Assembly: GCA_017429695.1 (NCBI GenBank)
Contig: JAFROK010000031.1
Coordinates: 62,001 to 126,000 of the forward strand
Source of the DNA: Clostridia bacterium
Lineage (GTDB): Bacteria; Bacillota; Clostridia; Christensenellales; Aristaeellaceae
Length of the DNA: 64,000 bases
Direction: 5' to 3'
Shown: positions 43,522 through 52,707 of the stretch, in pieces
How positions within the stretch are numbered: position 1 is the stretch's first letter
How the letters are laid out: every line of letters starts with the position of its first letter
The notes under the pieces: model-generated
What the model saw: only the letters and a program-made list of their open reading frames with translations
What the model was told of the DNA's origin: nothing
Databases searched by the model: none
Program-made: the position numbers and the translations under genes

Positions 43522-45309
43522 ATGAAATGTCCTGAATGCGGTCAATGGAACCGCGCCTCCATGCCTCACTGTATTCGCTGCGGCACGCCGCTCAATATTG
43601 ACGAGGCTTCCCGTATTGCCTGGAAGGATTCCCTCCGGGACGGCGTTACGCCCACGGCATACCTCCGGGCGGATGAATACGGCCAGACAGACAATACGCC
43701 GGACGCGCGGGATACCCTTGCCAAAGAAATGAAGAAACTCAAAGTCCGCAAACGGAAAGGGGCAGAGCTCCAGGATAGGATGCGGAAGATTGATCCGGAT
43801 GATGCCGGGTCTGGCTTTGCTGCGCCTGAAAAAGCAAACGGTTCCGGGCCTTCCCGCCCGTTTTCAGCCCGTCGCGATGCGCCTTCCGGTTACGACGCGC
43901 GCCTGGAAGCTGAAACCCGTCACCGCGTCCGCTTTATGGACGAAACCGGCTCCTTTGTGGAAGCCAGAACATATGATCCGCTGGTTCCGGATTATCCCGG
44001 GGATCACCGGCGGGAACAGAAGCAGTATCGTTCCGCGGATCCTTATTTCAACAATAATAAAACGGATAAGCGCATCATCTTCCGTCGGGTGCTGATTATT
44101 TTCATTGTGGTTGCGCTGCTTTCCGGAGGCGGATTTGCGGCTTATAAGATTTTCTTCTCTCCCGACAAAGATTCCGGAGACAACGGCGGGGCCATTATTG
44201 AAGCCAGCGTCCTGGAAGACCTGGCGGCCCACAGGATCCAGATTCCCGGAGAAGACGGATCCAGCATCTATATCAGCGAAATGCACGCAAGCTATCCGGT
44301 GGAAAACGGATACGCAACGGTTGAAGTGGCGGATCACACCTGGTACGACAACCTGGAGGGCGATCCCGGCGAAAGCATGGAAGTCACGCTGACGCCCTTC
44401 CTGAAGACATCCTCTGACACGCAGAAACCCCTTTCAACCATTACCTATACAATCGATATCCCTCCGAGTCCGATTACCCTGGAGACGCCGGAGAATCTCC
44501 GCTCGGTTGTATCCACCACCATGTCCGCGATCAAGATCGTTGTCCGGCCCGGTTCCCGGGTGACCGTCAACGGGGATGATTACAGCGATACCGTCAATTC
44601 CCAGACCGGCGAAATGACCTACAATGCGGACGTCAAGGCCATCGGTGATAACGAATACAACATCGTGGTACGCTCCCAGTACTGCCGCGAAAATTCCCTG
44701 AAGGTGATCATGTACCGCGAACCCCAGGAAATCCCGCTGGACCTGGCCGCCGGCACCTACGGAACCACCAACAACTCCGTCATGAAAGTCAACGCCACGA
44801 CGCGTCCCGGCGCTTTCATCGAAGTGGTAACCCCTTATACCGACCTGAATATTACCGAGCTGGGTACCACCGGCAAGTTCTCCTTCAACGCCGTTTTTGA
44901 CCATATCGGGGACAACACGATTTCCATCATTGCGTCCTACCCCGGCAATAAACCGTCCCGGGTGGACCACACCGTCTATTATGTTCCGTCCGTGGATATC
45001 TACACCCGGAAGGCCTGGGCCCTGGATGCGGCCAACTACAGCGACCTGCTGAACACCATCGCGCTCCGCGCGTCCAAAAACCAGGTATATGTGGTCAAGG
45101 GAGTTGTGCAGTATTCCATTTCCGAAAAGCCCCAGATGGTGGTCATCAACTCCAGCGACGACGGGAAATCGCAGCCGGTACTGCTGGAGAACAAGACCAA
45201 GATGAAATGGGTGGTCGGCCAGTATTACCGGGTGTATGCGGACGCCTATTCCACCTATAACGGCATGCCCTACCTGATCGCGCGTTTTTCATATGACAAA
45301 AACAATTAA
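43522..45309 (+). CDS. zinc-ribbon membrane protein with extracellular beta domains
   Basis: The N-terminus is a zinc ribbon with Cys3, Cys6, Cys17 and Cys20 (CPECG and CIRCG), followed by a charged linker, one membrane segment (about residues 189-211) and a long outside part of about 385 residues rich in beta strands. Three similar modules of about 80 residues seem to repeat there, for example ITLETPENLRSVVSTTMSAI, then VMKVNATTRPGAFIEVVTPY; these look like Ig-like/fibronectin-type domains. No catalytic motif is visible. It follows the LCP gene, so a role in envelope assembly or sensing is plausible. Function unknown. Confidence 0.82.
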   Translation: MKCPECGQWNRASMPHCIRCGTPLNIDEASRIAWKDSLRDGVTPTAYLRADEYGQTDNTPDARDTLAKEMKKLKVRKRKGAELQDRMRKIDPDDAGSGFAAPEKANGSGPSRPFSARRDAPSGYDARLEAETRHRVRFMDETGSFVEARTYDPLVPDYPGDHRREQKQYRSADPYFNNNKTDKRIIFRRVLIIFIVVALLSGGGFAAYKIFFSPDKDSGDNGGAIIEASVLEDLAAHRIQIPGEDGSSIYISEMHASYPVENGYATVEVADHTWYDNLEGDPGESMEVTLTPFLKTSSDTQKPLSTITYTIDIPPSPITLETPENLRSVVSTTMSAIKIVVRPGSRVTVNGDDYSDTVNSQTGEMTYNADVKAIGDNEYNIVVRSQYCRENSLKVIMYREPQEIPLDLAAGTYGTTNNSVMKVNATTRPGAFIEVVTPYTDLNITELGTTGKFSFNAVFDHIGDNTISIIASYPGNKPSRVDHTVYYVPSVDIYTRKAWALDAANYSDLLNTIALRASKNQVYVVKGVVQYSISEKPQMVVINSSDDGKSQPVLLENKTKMKWVVGQYYRVYADAYSTYNGMPYLIARFSYDKNN

Positions 45310-45352
45310 TCCGGATTGTTAATTGCCGGATTTGCGAACCTGACAGCACACC

Positions 45353-46132
45353 ATGAAACGGAGGCATCGAAAACTGATGAGGATCCGCCTGACATCCTTT
45401 CTGGCCCTGGTTCTGCTCCTTGTTACTTCTGTTTCGATGGCAGCGCCCATGAAACAGGCCGGGGATTTTTCCGGTTCCATCGTCATCCCCTACGATGAAG
45501 GCAATCCGGAAGCCGGGGCATTTACGTTCATTTACTGTTATCCCTGTATTGATGAATCCGAACCGGACGCGAATATTGTCAACAGCTTTTACCGGGAACA
45601 GATGGACATGGATGAAACCAATATGCGTTTTTTTGCGGATGGCTATGCCGCGTCAGGCATCCCTGTCGTCAAGGAAATATCCTACCGGATCACCTGCAAT
45701 AATGACGATTTCTTTTCCGTCCTGACCGTTCAGCATCTGCAAACAGACGATAACGACCGTCTCATCTGGAGCGGAAACACGTTTTCCCGCCGCAGCGGCG
45801 AAGTCGGTTCAACATATGACCTTCCGCGCCTTCTCGGCCTTCTCAGCGAATCCGAACAGGATGAATTCCTGATCGAACGGCAGGCCGATAAAGCGGCGGA
45901 CGTTGTTGTGGAGCTGATCATGGAAATGATCCTGGATAATCCGGATGATCTTCCCTACCATTACGATATTACCTTTGATACGCTGATGAATTACGTGTAT
46001 CCCCAGGAAGACTTCTATCTGGATGAAACCGGGAATCCCGTGTTCTTTGCCGCTCCCGGAACGGTGGCGGATGAAGCGGAAGGATATATGGTTTTCCCGA
46101 TACCGCTGCAGGACATTCTGGATGAACTGTAA
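45353..46132 (+). CDS. secreted RsiV-like (DUF3298-type) protein
   Basis: A 259-residue protein with a signal peptide (LTSFLALVLLLVTSVSMAA). The body resembles the DUF3298/RsiV group: SYRITCNNDDFFSVLTVQHL, and near the end the segment FYLDETGNPVFFAAPGTVAD then GYMVFPIPLQDIL, which matches the group's C-terminal pattern. Related proteins include anti-sigma factor RsiV and PdaC-type deacetylases, but this one has no cytosolic anti-sigma part and no deacetylase motif. The gene stands alone in its unit, 43 bases after the zinc-ribbon gene. Assignment is tentative. Confidence 0.75.
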   Translation: MKRRHRKLMRIRLTSFLALVLLLVTSVSMAAPMKQAGDFSGSIVIPYDEGNPEAGAFTFIYCYPCIDESEPDANIVNSFYREQMDMDETNMRFFADGYAASGIPVVKEISYRITCNNDDFFSVLTVQHLQTDDNDRLIWSGNTFSRRSGEVGSTYDLPRLLGLLSESEQDEFLIERQADKAADVVVELIMEMILDNPDDLPYHYDITFDTLMNYVYPQEDFYLDETGNPVFFAAPGTVADEAEGYMVFPIPLQDILDEL

Positions 46133-46149
46133 TATACACAAAAAAGACA

Positions 46150-46177
46150 TTGCACTATGGGCTGCCCGCAGTATAAT
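46150..46177 (+). promoter_or_regulatory. promoter of ilvE
   Basis: TTGCAC (46150-46155) and TATAAT (46172-46177), 16 bases apart, about 35 bases before ilvE. The leader is too short for a T-box. Confidence 0.8.
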
Positions 46178-46211
46178 ATGAGTTAATATTTGACGAAAGA
46201 AGGCGTATCTC

Positions 46212-47279
46212 ATGCTGGATATCAAAGTGACACTTTCCCAAAACCTGAAACAGAAGCCCGAGGATGAATCTGCCCTTGGTTTTGGCCGTATTTTTACAGA
46301 TCATATGTTCCTGATGGATTACGAAGCCGGTGTCGGCTGGCACGACGCGCGGATTGTTCCCTATGCCGATTTTCCGATTGATCCGGCTGCCATGGTCCTC
46401 CACTACGGCCAGGCCATTTTTGAAGGCTGCAAGTGCTACCGCCGCGCGGACGGCGGTCTGCAGCTTTTCCGGCCCAAGGATAACCTGGCCAGAATGTCCC
46501 GCAGCGCGGAACGGATGTGCATGCCTGCCCTGGACGAAGAAACGGCCCTGGAAGGCTTAAAGCAGCTGATCCGGATTGAAGCGGACTGGGTACCGCATCG
46601 CGAAGGAACCTCCCTGTATATCCGGCCGACCATGATTTCCACCGATGTGGGCCTGGGCGTCCATGCTTCCAAAAAGTATCTTTTCTTCATCATCCTCAGC
46701 CCCGTCGGCGCATACTATAAAGAAGGGCTCAAGCCCGTCAGCATTTATGTCGAAGACGAATATGTCCGCGCGGTCCGGGGCGGCGTCGGCTTCACCAAGT
46801 GTGCCGGAAACTATGCCGCATCGATTCTGGCCGGCGATATTGCCGAAAAGAAAGGCTTCTCCCAGGTCCTCTGGCTGGATGGTGTGGAACAGAAATATGT
46901 CGAAGAAGTCGGCTCCATGAATATGATGTTCGCCTATGGAAATCATATCGTGACCCCGAAGCTGAACGGCTCCATCCTGCCGGGCATCACTCGTGACAGC
47001 GTCCTGAAACTGGCCACGCAGCTGGGCTACGAAGCCGAAGAAAAGCGCCTCGATGTAAACGAAATCTTTGCCGACGCGAAATCCGGCAAGCTCACGGAAG
47101 CCTTTGGCACCGGCACCGCCGCGGTCATCAGTCCTGTCGGCGTGCTGGCGATGCGGGATGAAAAAATCACCCTCGGCGACGGCGGAATCGGAAAGATTTC
47201 CCAGACGCTCTACGATACCCTGACCGGGATTCAGTACGGACGCCTCGAAGACAAGTTCGGCTGGATCCTGAAGCTGTAA
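46212..47279 (+). CDS. ilvE: branched-chain amino-acid aminotransferase IlvE
   Basis: A fold-type IV PLP enzyme that transfers the amino group to the keto acids of valine, leucine and isoleucine. HYGQAIFEGCKCYRRADGG near residue 60 and the PLP lysine in GFTKCAGNYAAS near residue 198 identify it; EVGSMNMMFAYG and the TGTAAVISPVG end segment agree. The 355-residue length is normal for the larger (BCAT II-like) type. It has its own promoter. The next gene, unknown, starts 23 bases later. Confidence 0.97.
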   Translation: MLDIKVTLSQNLKQKPEDESALGFGRIFTDHMFLMDYEAGVGWHDARIVPYADFPIDPAAMVLHYGQAIFEGCKCYRRADGGLQLFRPKDNLARMSRSAERMCMPALDEETALEGLKQLIRIEADWVPHREGTSLYIRPTMISTDVGLGVHASKKYLFFIILSPVGAYYKEGLKPVSIYVEDEYVRAVRGGVGFTKCAGNYAASILAGDIAEKKGFSQVLWLDGVEQKYVEEVGSMNMMFAYGNHIVTPKLNGSILPGITRDSVLKLATQLGYEAEEKRLDVNEIFADAKSGKLTEAFGTGTAAVISPVGVLAMRDEKITLGDGGIGKISQTLYDTLTGIQYGRLEDKFGWILKL

Positions 47280-47302
47280 TATTTCATTCTGAAAGGATTT
47301 AT

Positions 47303-48364
47303 ATGCTCAGGCACGGAAATACACGTCCTTTTCACTGGGCCGACAAAACCATGAGCGTTTTGCGCGCCGACCAGCTGGAAGCCTGCGAGAAAGAACTCGC
47401 AGGCCTTCCTCCTTTTTGCCTTTTTGACGCGGGCTGCCAGGATCAGCACGCGGAAGAAATATATGATCTTTCCTATTACGCGGCCGAAGACAGGTCGTCC
47501 GGAGCCATTCCGTCCCTGCATACGGTCAACGAGCTCCGTATCCGCGTCCTGGCTTCTTTTGCGCCGGAAACGGCGCTGATTCCTTCCGAAGAGCATGACA
47601 TGCTGGTCCGCCTGGTGCTTTTTGGCGGTCGGATGGCATTGCAGGACTGGAATGAACTGATCCCGGCCCGCAGCATGATCCGCAGGCTCTGGTGCCGCGG
47701 CGAGTGGAAGGAAAATACGCTGATCCTGCATATGCCGCAGCAACTGTGCGCCGCCGCGCTGATTCTCCTTGCCGGAGAAGAACACAAGAAAATCCGGGAT
47801 ATTGTGGAACAGGTTACCGACAGCATTGACAACACCCTGTACCTGTACGGGATGATGCAGGCAGCCGGCCCGGCCCGGCACATCCTTTCCCTGCTCAAAG
47901 GCACCTGTGCGGAAGGAAGGTCCGACCTGGTTCATCGCCTTTTGTCCGCATCCTTTGATTATGTCTATGACCGTTCCGGAAACCTGACGCTGATTCACCC
48001 CGGCCTCGCAGACCCTGAAAAAATGATTGCTATGATGTCAGCGCCGTCTGTTTCCGAATCTTTCCGGGATTTCAGCCCGGATATGATGTCCGGTGCCTCC
48101 GTCAGCGTGATGGACCTGGAATCTCCCCTGTATGATCAGATGCTCTCTTCCATCATGGGATCTGTCCGTCCGGAACTGACCCCGGAGGATGCGGTCGAGG
48201 ACCTGATTATCCTGGCCAAACAGGGCGTTTCCCTGAAGGACATGTCCGAAGTCCTGACGTCCATGCTGGTCTCCATTCCGACGCCGGATATGCTGAAATG
48301 CCTCGAAAACCTGCAGCGCCAGATTCCCCGGTGGGTTTATTTTTCTTCTTCCAGGGTGCAGTAA
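47303..48364 (+). CDS. hypothetical protein, no recognised family
   Basis: A 353-residue soluble, mostly helical protein with no signal peptide or membrane segment. No motif that I can name is visible. Notable traits are a Trp/Cys-containing central part (RRLWCRGEWKENTLIL), a run of helical segments after it, and a C-terminal segment (ELTPEDAVEDLIILAKQGVS) that could form a small helical bundle. It starts with an ATG and an AAAGGA-type site, 23 bases after ilvE, and ends one base before the next start, so it is co-transcribed with both. Function unknown. Confidence 0.75.
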   Translation: MLRHGNTRPFHWADKTMSVLRADQLEACEKELAGLPPFCLFDAGCQDQHAEEIYDLSYYAAEDRSSGAIPSLHTVNELRIRVLASFAPETALIPSEEHDMLVRLVLFGGRMALQDWNELIPARSMIRRLWCRGEWKENTLILHMPQQLCAAALILLAGEEHKKIRDIVEQVTDSIDNTLYLYGMMQAAGPARHILSLLKGTCAEGRSDLVHRLLSASFDYVYDRSGNLTLIHPGLADPEKMIAMMSAPSVSESFRDFSPDMMSGASVSVMDLESPLYDQMLSSIMGSVRPELTPEDAVEDLIILAKQGVSLKDMSEVLTSMLVSIPTPDMLKCLENLQRQIPRWVYFSSSRVQ

Positions 48365-48365
48365 A

Positions 48366-49229
48366 ATGATCAGAAAGACCATACTGGTGTCTTCCGATAC
48401 GGCCGGAACACGGCTCCGGGATTTTCTGCGCGCCTGGCAGCCGGGCCTGAAGGAAAGCGATGTCCGGAAACTGTTTGCGTCCCGGGATGTGAAAATCAAC
48501 GGACGTCCGGCAGCCGGAAACCCGGTCCTCCAGTCCGGGGAAGAAATCACCCTCTATCTTCCAAAGGCCCGTTCCGCAGCCGAAATCCGGGTGGTTTACG
48601 AAGACGCTGATATCCTGCTGGTCAATAAGCCTGCCGGGATCAGCGTTGAACCGGACGGATCCGGCGCGCTCAGCCTGACGGAGCTGTGCCGGCAATATGC
48701 CGAAGCCCGTCATTTTCAACCGCCGGTTCCCTGCCACAGGCTGGATGTGCGCACCTGTGGTTTATGCCTTTTTGCGAAGCATGAACAGGCTTCGGAAATA
48801 CTCCTGGAAGCTTTTCAGCAAAGGACGATCGAAAAATACTACGTTTGCCTGGTCCGGGGCATCATGAAGCCACCGTCCGGCATCTGCGAGGCATTCCTGC
48901 TGAAGGATGCCGACCGGGCCAAAGTGACCATCCTGGATCATCCCGTACCCGGCGCGCTCCCGATCACCACCGGATATGAAACGCTGAGCAGCGGTCCGGT
49001 TTCCCGGCTGAAGGTGCATCTCATTACCGGAAGAACACACCAGATCCGGGCGCATCTGGCCGCCCTCGGGCATCCGATCCTGGGCGATGATCTTTACGGA
49101 GACCATGCTTTCAACCGCTCGCAGAAATCACGACACCTGAAGCTCTGCGCCTTTTCCCTGACCATCCAAACAGGTGGAAAACTGCCCGGTCTGGATGGCC
49201 GTGAATTCACCATTGATCCGCCGTTTTAA
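48366..49229 (+). CDS. RluD-family pseudouridine synthase
   Basis: An S4-type domain (residues about 10-65) precedes a RluA/RluD-type synthase domain. The catalytic aspartate is Asp127 in CHRLDVRTCGLCLF, followed by the family end motif VHLITGRTHQIRAHLAALGHPI. Target uridines (23S rRNA or tRNA) cannot be told from sequence. 287 residues, normal. It starts two bases after the unknown gene ends. Confidence 0.93.
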   Translation: MIRKTILVSSDTAGTRLRDFLRAWQPGLKESDVRKLFASRDVKINGRPAAGNPVLQSGEEITLYLPKARSAAEIRVVYEDADILLVNKPAGISVEPDGSGALSLTELCRQYAEARHFQPPVPCHRLDVRTCGLCLFAKHEQASEILLEAFQQRTIEKYYVCLVRGIMKPPSGICEAFLLKDADRAKVTILDHPVPGALPITTGYETLSSGPVSRLKVHLITGRTHQIRAHLAALGHPILGDDLYGDHAFNRSQKSRHLKLCAFSLTIQTGGKLPGLDGREFTIDPPF

Positions 49230-49294
49230 AAGTGCCGGTTCACCTGCGCGGTTGCTGTTATTTTCAATGATTCAATTCAGATGGAGGTATCCCT

Positions 49295-50488
49295 ATGATG
49301 ATGGCGTTTCGTCCCCCGCTCGGCTGGAATTCCTGGAACACGTTCGGAGATAAGATCAGTGACGCGCTGATCCGTGAAATGGCGGATTATATGGTCAGCC
49401 ATGGTTACCGGGATGCCGGATATGAATACCTGGTCATTGACGACTGCTGGTCCCTGCGGGACCGGGACGCAGCCGGCCGGCTGGTTCCGGATCCGGAAAA
49501 ATTCCCCCACGGCATGAAAGACCTGGCGGATTATGTCCATGCCAAAGGCCTGAAATTCGGCATGTATTCCTGCGCCGGCGTGATGACCTGCGCCGGATAT
49601 CCATCCAGTTATGACCATGAGTTTACGGATGCCGAAACCTTCGCTTCCTGGGGTGTGGATTTCCTGAAATACGATTTCTGCAATTTCCCGGAAACAGGCG
49701 ACTGCCGGACCCGTTACCAGACCATGTCCATGGCCCTCAAGTCCACCGGAAGGGATATCCTTTTCTCCGCCTGCAACTGGGGACAGAAAGATCCCTGGAC
49801 ATGGATGCGGAGCGCCGGCGCCCATATGTATCGTTCCACCGGGGATATTATGGACAACTACGTCTCCTTTACTGATATATTCAAATCCCAGCTGAAGAAC
49901 CTGTCCATGAGCGCCAACGGCTGTTTCAATGATATGGATATGCTGACCGTCGGCATGGGCGGAAAAGGAAATGTCGGCTTCGGAAAAGTTTGCACATACG
50001 AAGAATACCGCATGCAGTTTGCCCTCTGGTGCCTGTGCGGCGTTCCGCTGATGATGGGCGCTGACCTGCGGAATCTCGCTCCTGAATATGAAGCCCTCAT
50101 GAAACATCCGGATCTGCTGCGGATCAACCAGGATGAAGAATGCCGTCCGCCTTATCCAATCAGGATGGGCGCCGTCTTCACCGGAAATCCCGATCCGAAG
50201 GAAGGCGAAATGCCCTGGCGGTCCATTCCCGATTCATCCTATACCCTGTTCCGCCATCTTTCCGGCGGTGAATTTGCGCTGGCGTTTATCAATTTCTCCG
50301 AAGCGGAAACCGTAATCCATCTTGAAATGGTGGACCTGGGCCTCCCGGTCGCATCCGGATTTGCGCTCCGCGTAAAAGACGTTTTTACCAGCGAAGATCT
50401 CGGCAGAAAATCAGATTATTTCAATCCCAAAGTACCGGGGCATGATATGAAGCTGTATCTCTGCCGGCTTGAAAAAGCAAATGGATAA
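49295..50488 (+). CDS. GH27 alpha-galactosidase-like glycoside hydrolase
   Basis: A retaining glycoside hydrolase that removes terminal alpha-galactosyl (or alpha-N-acetylgalactosaminyl) residues. The fold opens with PPLGWNSWNTFGDKI, the nucleophile Asp127 is in FLKYDFCNF and the expected acid/base lies in NDMDMLTVG near residue 213. YLVIDDCWSLRDRDAAGRL is another family segment. It has no signal peptide, so it acts in the cytoplasm on imported oligosaccharides. GGAGG is 7 bases before the first of three ATGs. No transporter is adjacent. The next small gene overlaps its 3' end by 8 bases. Confidence 0.93.
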   Translation: MMMAFRPPLGWNSWNTFGDKISDALIREMADYMVSHGYRDAGYEYLVIDDCWSLRDRDAAGRLVPDPEKFPHGMKDLADYVHAKGLKFGMYSCAGVMTCAGYPSSYDHEFTDAETFASWGVDFLKYDFCNFPETGDCRTRYQTMSMALKSTGRDILFSACNWGQKDPWTWMRSAGAHMYRSTGDIMDNYVSFTDIFKSQLKNLSMSANGCFNDMDMLTVGMGGKGNVGFGKVCTYEEYRMQFALWCLCGVPLMMGADLRNLAPEYEALMKHPDLLRINQDEECRPPYPIRMGAVFTGNPDPKEGEMPWRSIPDSSYTLFRHLSGGEFALAFINFSEAETVIHLEMVDLGLPVASGFALRVKDVFTSEDLGRKSDYFNPKVPGHDMKLYLCRLEKANG

Positions 50489-50717
50489 TCAGCTGCCGGA
50501 AACCAGCAGGACCGCGGATCACCATCCGGAAGCCTGTATCATCTGCGGCTGTTCCCTCTCTCATGATGAAATCGCCCTGACCAGGAAACTGATCAACCGC
50601 GGCGCCCGGGAGTTTATGTGCCTGGCATGCCTGGCGCGTAAATTCAATGTCCAGCAGGAAGTCCTGCGGGACAAAATCGTCCAGTTTAAAGAGATGGGCT
50701 GTACTTTATTCCGGTAA
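50481..50717 (+). CDS. small zinc-binding-type protein, unknown
   Basis: A 78-residue protein with two CxxC pairs, Cys19/Cys22 (CIICG) and Cys47/Cys50 (CLAC), that could bind one zinc, plus a helix-turn-like charged C-terminal half (KFNVQQEVLRDKIVQFKEMG). I chose the ATG at 50481, which overlaps the end of the alpha-galactosidase gene; a TTG four codons earlier is also open. Function unknown. Its last base lies 5 bases from the convergent zinc-ribbon gene. Confidence 0.7.
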   Translation: MDNQLPETSRTADHHPEACIICGCSLSHDEIALTRKLINRGAREFMCLACLARKFNVQQEVLRDKIVQFKEMGCTLFR

Positions 50718-50722
50718 CCGCA

Positions 50723-52657
50723 TTACGGAACATATTTCATATCGATACGCACAACCGATTTATTTTTCAGATGGTATTCCAACTGCCATTCATGGCTGTC
50801 CGTGGCATAAATATACCGGATGATCTTGGTGCTGTCGTCCATTTTCCAGACTTTGCCGCTGCCTTTATCGTTAAAATACAGCCCGCGGTTTCCTTTGGCG
50901 CTTTCCACCTGTCCCATGTCGCGGAACTGGCCGGTCACATACTCCTCTTCATCCCCGATGGCTGTCTTTCTCGGCGCGTTGAATTTACCGGTTGTACAGC
51001 TGACTTCCACAACCACCCATGTCTTCCGGGAAAGGTTCATGATGGCGTAGCCCCAGGAATATTCATATTTCCGGCACTCTGTTTCATATTCATCCGTTTC
51101 CACAACGCCGGCAAGGGTTCCTTCGCCGTATGTCTCGAAAAACTCCAGCTGCGTCATGGTTCCGAATTTGATACTGTCCAGTGTGTCTTCATTGGTAAAG
51201 ACCTGATTCGGTTTCGGATTGGCGTCGATATAATATTTCACAATCAGCTCATTGGACAGCTTCTGGTACTGGTTAACGGCGATGGCCCGCAGGATCACCC
51301 AGCCGGTCGGCAGCTTGATCTGTTCGCCGGTCTTGTACAGCGGGCTGTCCAGGTCCGGCGGCGATCCGTCAATCGTATAGTAAATCCGGATATCGTCATC
51401 ATTGACGTTGTCTTTTCCCGGCTTCAGTTTGACGGTCTTTTTCGATTTATAGGTGTTCGGCGCCAGGTTGCACTGCGGCATCATCGGCCGGGGCATGCTG
51501 ATCCGGTAGGTACCCGTCAGTTCATCGGATACCAGTTCGCCGTTGACGCATACTGCCCGGAGATGATACGTTCCTTCATCCAGCAGGATCGGATCCTTGA
51601 ACTTCATGCCGTCATGAGGCAGCACCGCGTCATCCTGGAATGTAAAATAGATATCAAATCCCTGATAGGATGTCAGGGTAATATGCTCTTTTTTCTCGTA
51701 ATATGCGGCGGTCAGGTTGACCTCCGGAGGTTTCGGAAGAAAGTCATTGCGCTGGTTCTGGAATACGGTTTCATGGGTGTTTTCATACGCCAGCTTCATC
51801 AGGTTGCCGGCTTTCGTCAGGTCGCCTTCCTTCTGGCTGCTCTGCAGAAGCCGGATATGGGCCTTGTATGCTTCCGAACGTGTCGGCGTTTCCGTATAGA
51901 TCGCTTCATACAAAGCCGCTGCTTCGTCAATCATGCCAGCGGCTTCATAGGCGCTGCCCAGGCGGAGGAGTCCGTCCACATTGGTGACTTTTTCTTCTTC
52001 GTTCATCTGCTTTGCTTTTTCAAAGCATTCAATGGCTTTCTGGATTTCTCCCTTGTCAAAGAACTCCTCACCCAGCGTCCAGAGGGATGACGAATTCACT
52101 TCCAGGTGCAGGCTGGGAAAACGGAATGCCGTTCTCGTGACAATCATCTGTCCGGAGGACGTAAATTTCAGGTATGCGACAATGCCGAGCACAATCAGCA
52201 CAAATGCGCCGGCAATCACCATGCCAAGCTTGATCCAGTTGATCATCCGCCGGCGCATATAATGTTCGTTCTGCTGGAAAGCGGCATACCGTGCCGCCTG
52301 TTCCGCGTCGGTTCCTTCATCGTAAAACGTCCTTCTCCGCCGTTCAAATGAAGGACCGTATCCGTCGTCTTCCGATACGGTCATGGCGTCGAAATAATCA
52401 TTTCCGGCAAACCGTTCATCCTTCACCGAAGGCATTTCGATCGTTGCGTGGCTGGCGCCGCTGCGGCGCTTCATTTCCTCGTCGGTTCTGGCCTTCTGCG
52501 CGGGGCGGGAACGGGCTATTTCCCGGGCCCGTTTTCCCTGGCGGATGGACTGGGCCCCCTGAACGGGTTTGCCGGCCAAGAGGGAGATAATATTGCCGCA
52601 GGAAGGACAGACGTTCTCTTCGCTTTCGTCATAATATCCGCATTTCGGGCAAAGCAT
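50723..52657 (-). CDS. zinc-ribbon/TPR membrane protein with chitobiase-like domains
   Basis: Architecture in order: zinc ribbon (Cys3, Cys6, Cys17, Cys20), basic low-complexity cytosolic linker (about 30-140), one membrane segment (about 141-163), TPR-like helices (about 190-300, LWTLGEEFFDKGEIQKAIEC) and two beta domains (about 320-480) that resemble the chitobiase C-terminal module (IYYTIDGSPPDLDSPLYKTG). The rest is not assigned. 644 residues. AGGAGGT precedes the ATG. No enzymatic motif is visible; it may link wall carbohydrate sensing to cytosolic partners, an inference. The gene at 43522 has the same ribbon-linker-membrane-beta design. Confidence 0.85.
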   Translation of the reverse strand: MLCPKCGYYDESEENVCPSCGNIISLLAGKPVQGAQSIRQGKRAREIARSRPAQKARTDEEMKRRSGASHATIEMPSVKDERFAGNDYFDAMTVSEDDGYGPSFERRRRTFYDEGTDAEQAARYAAFQQNEHYMRRRMINWIKLGMVIAGAFVLIVLGIVAYLKFTSSGQMIVTRTAFRFPSLHLEVNSSSLWTLGEEFFDKGEIQKAIECFEKAKQMNEEEKVTNVDGLLRLGSAYEAAGMIDEAAALYEAIYTETPTRSEAYKAHIRLLQSSQKEGDLTKAGNLMKLAYENTHETVFQNQRNDFLPKPPEVNLTAAYYEKKEHITLTSYQGFDIYFTFQDDAVLPHDGMKFKDPILLDEGTYHLRAVCVNGELVSDELTGTYRISMPRPMMPQCNLAPNTYKSKKTVKLKPGKDNVNDDDIRIYYTIDGSPPDLDSPLYKTGEQIKLPTGWVILRAIAVNQYQKLSNELIVKYYIDANPKPNQVFTNEDTLDSIKFGTMTQLEFFETYGEGTLAGVVETDEYETECRKYEYSWGYAIMNLSRKTWVVVEVSCTTGKFNAPRKTAIGDEEEYVTGQFRDMGQVESAKGNRGLYFNDKGSGKVWKMDDSTKIIRYIYATDSHEWQLEYHLKNKSVVRIDMKYVP

Positions 52658-52707
52658 GGTCTGTCACCTCCTTTTTTCTGATCTGCCGAAAGGATTGGGT
52701 ACGCGGA

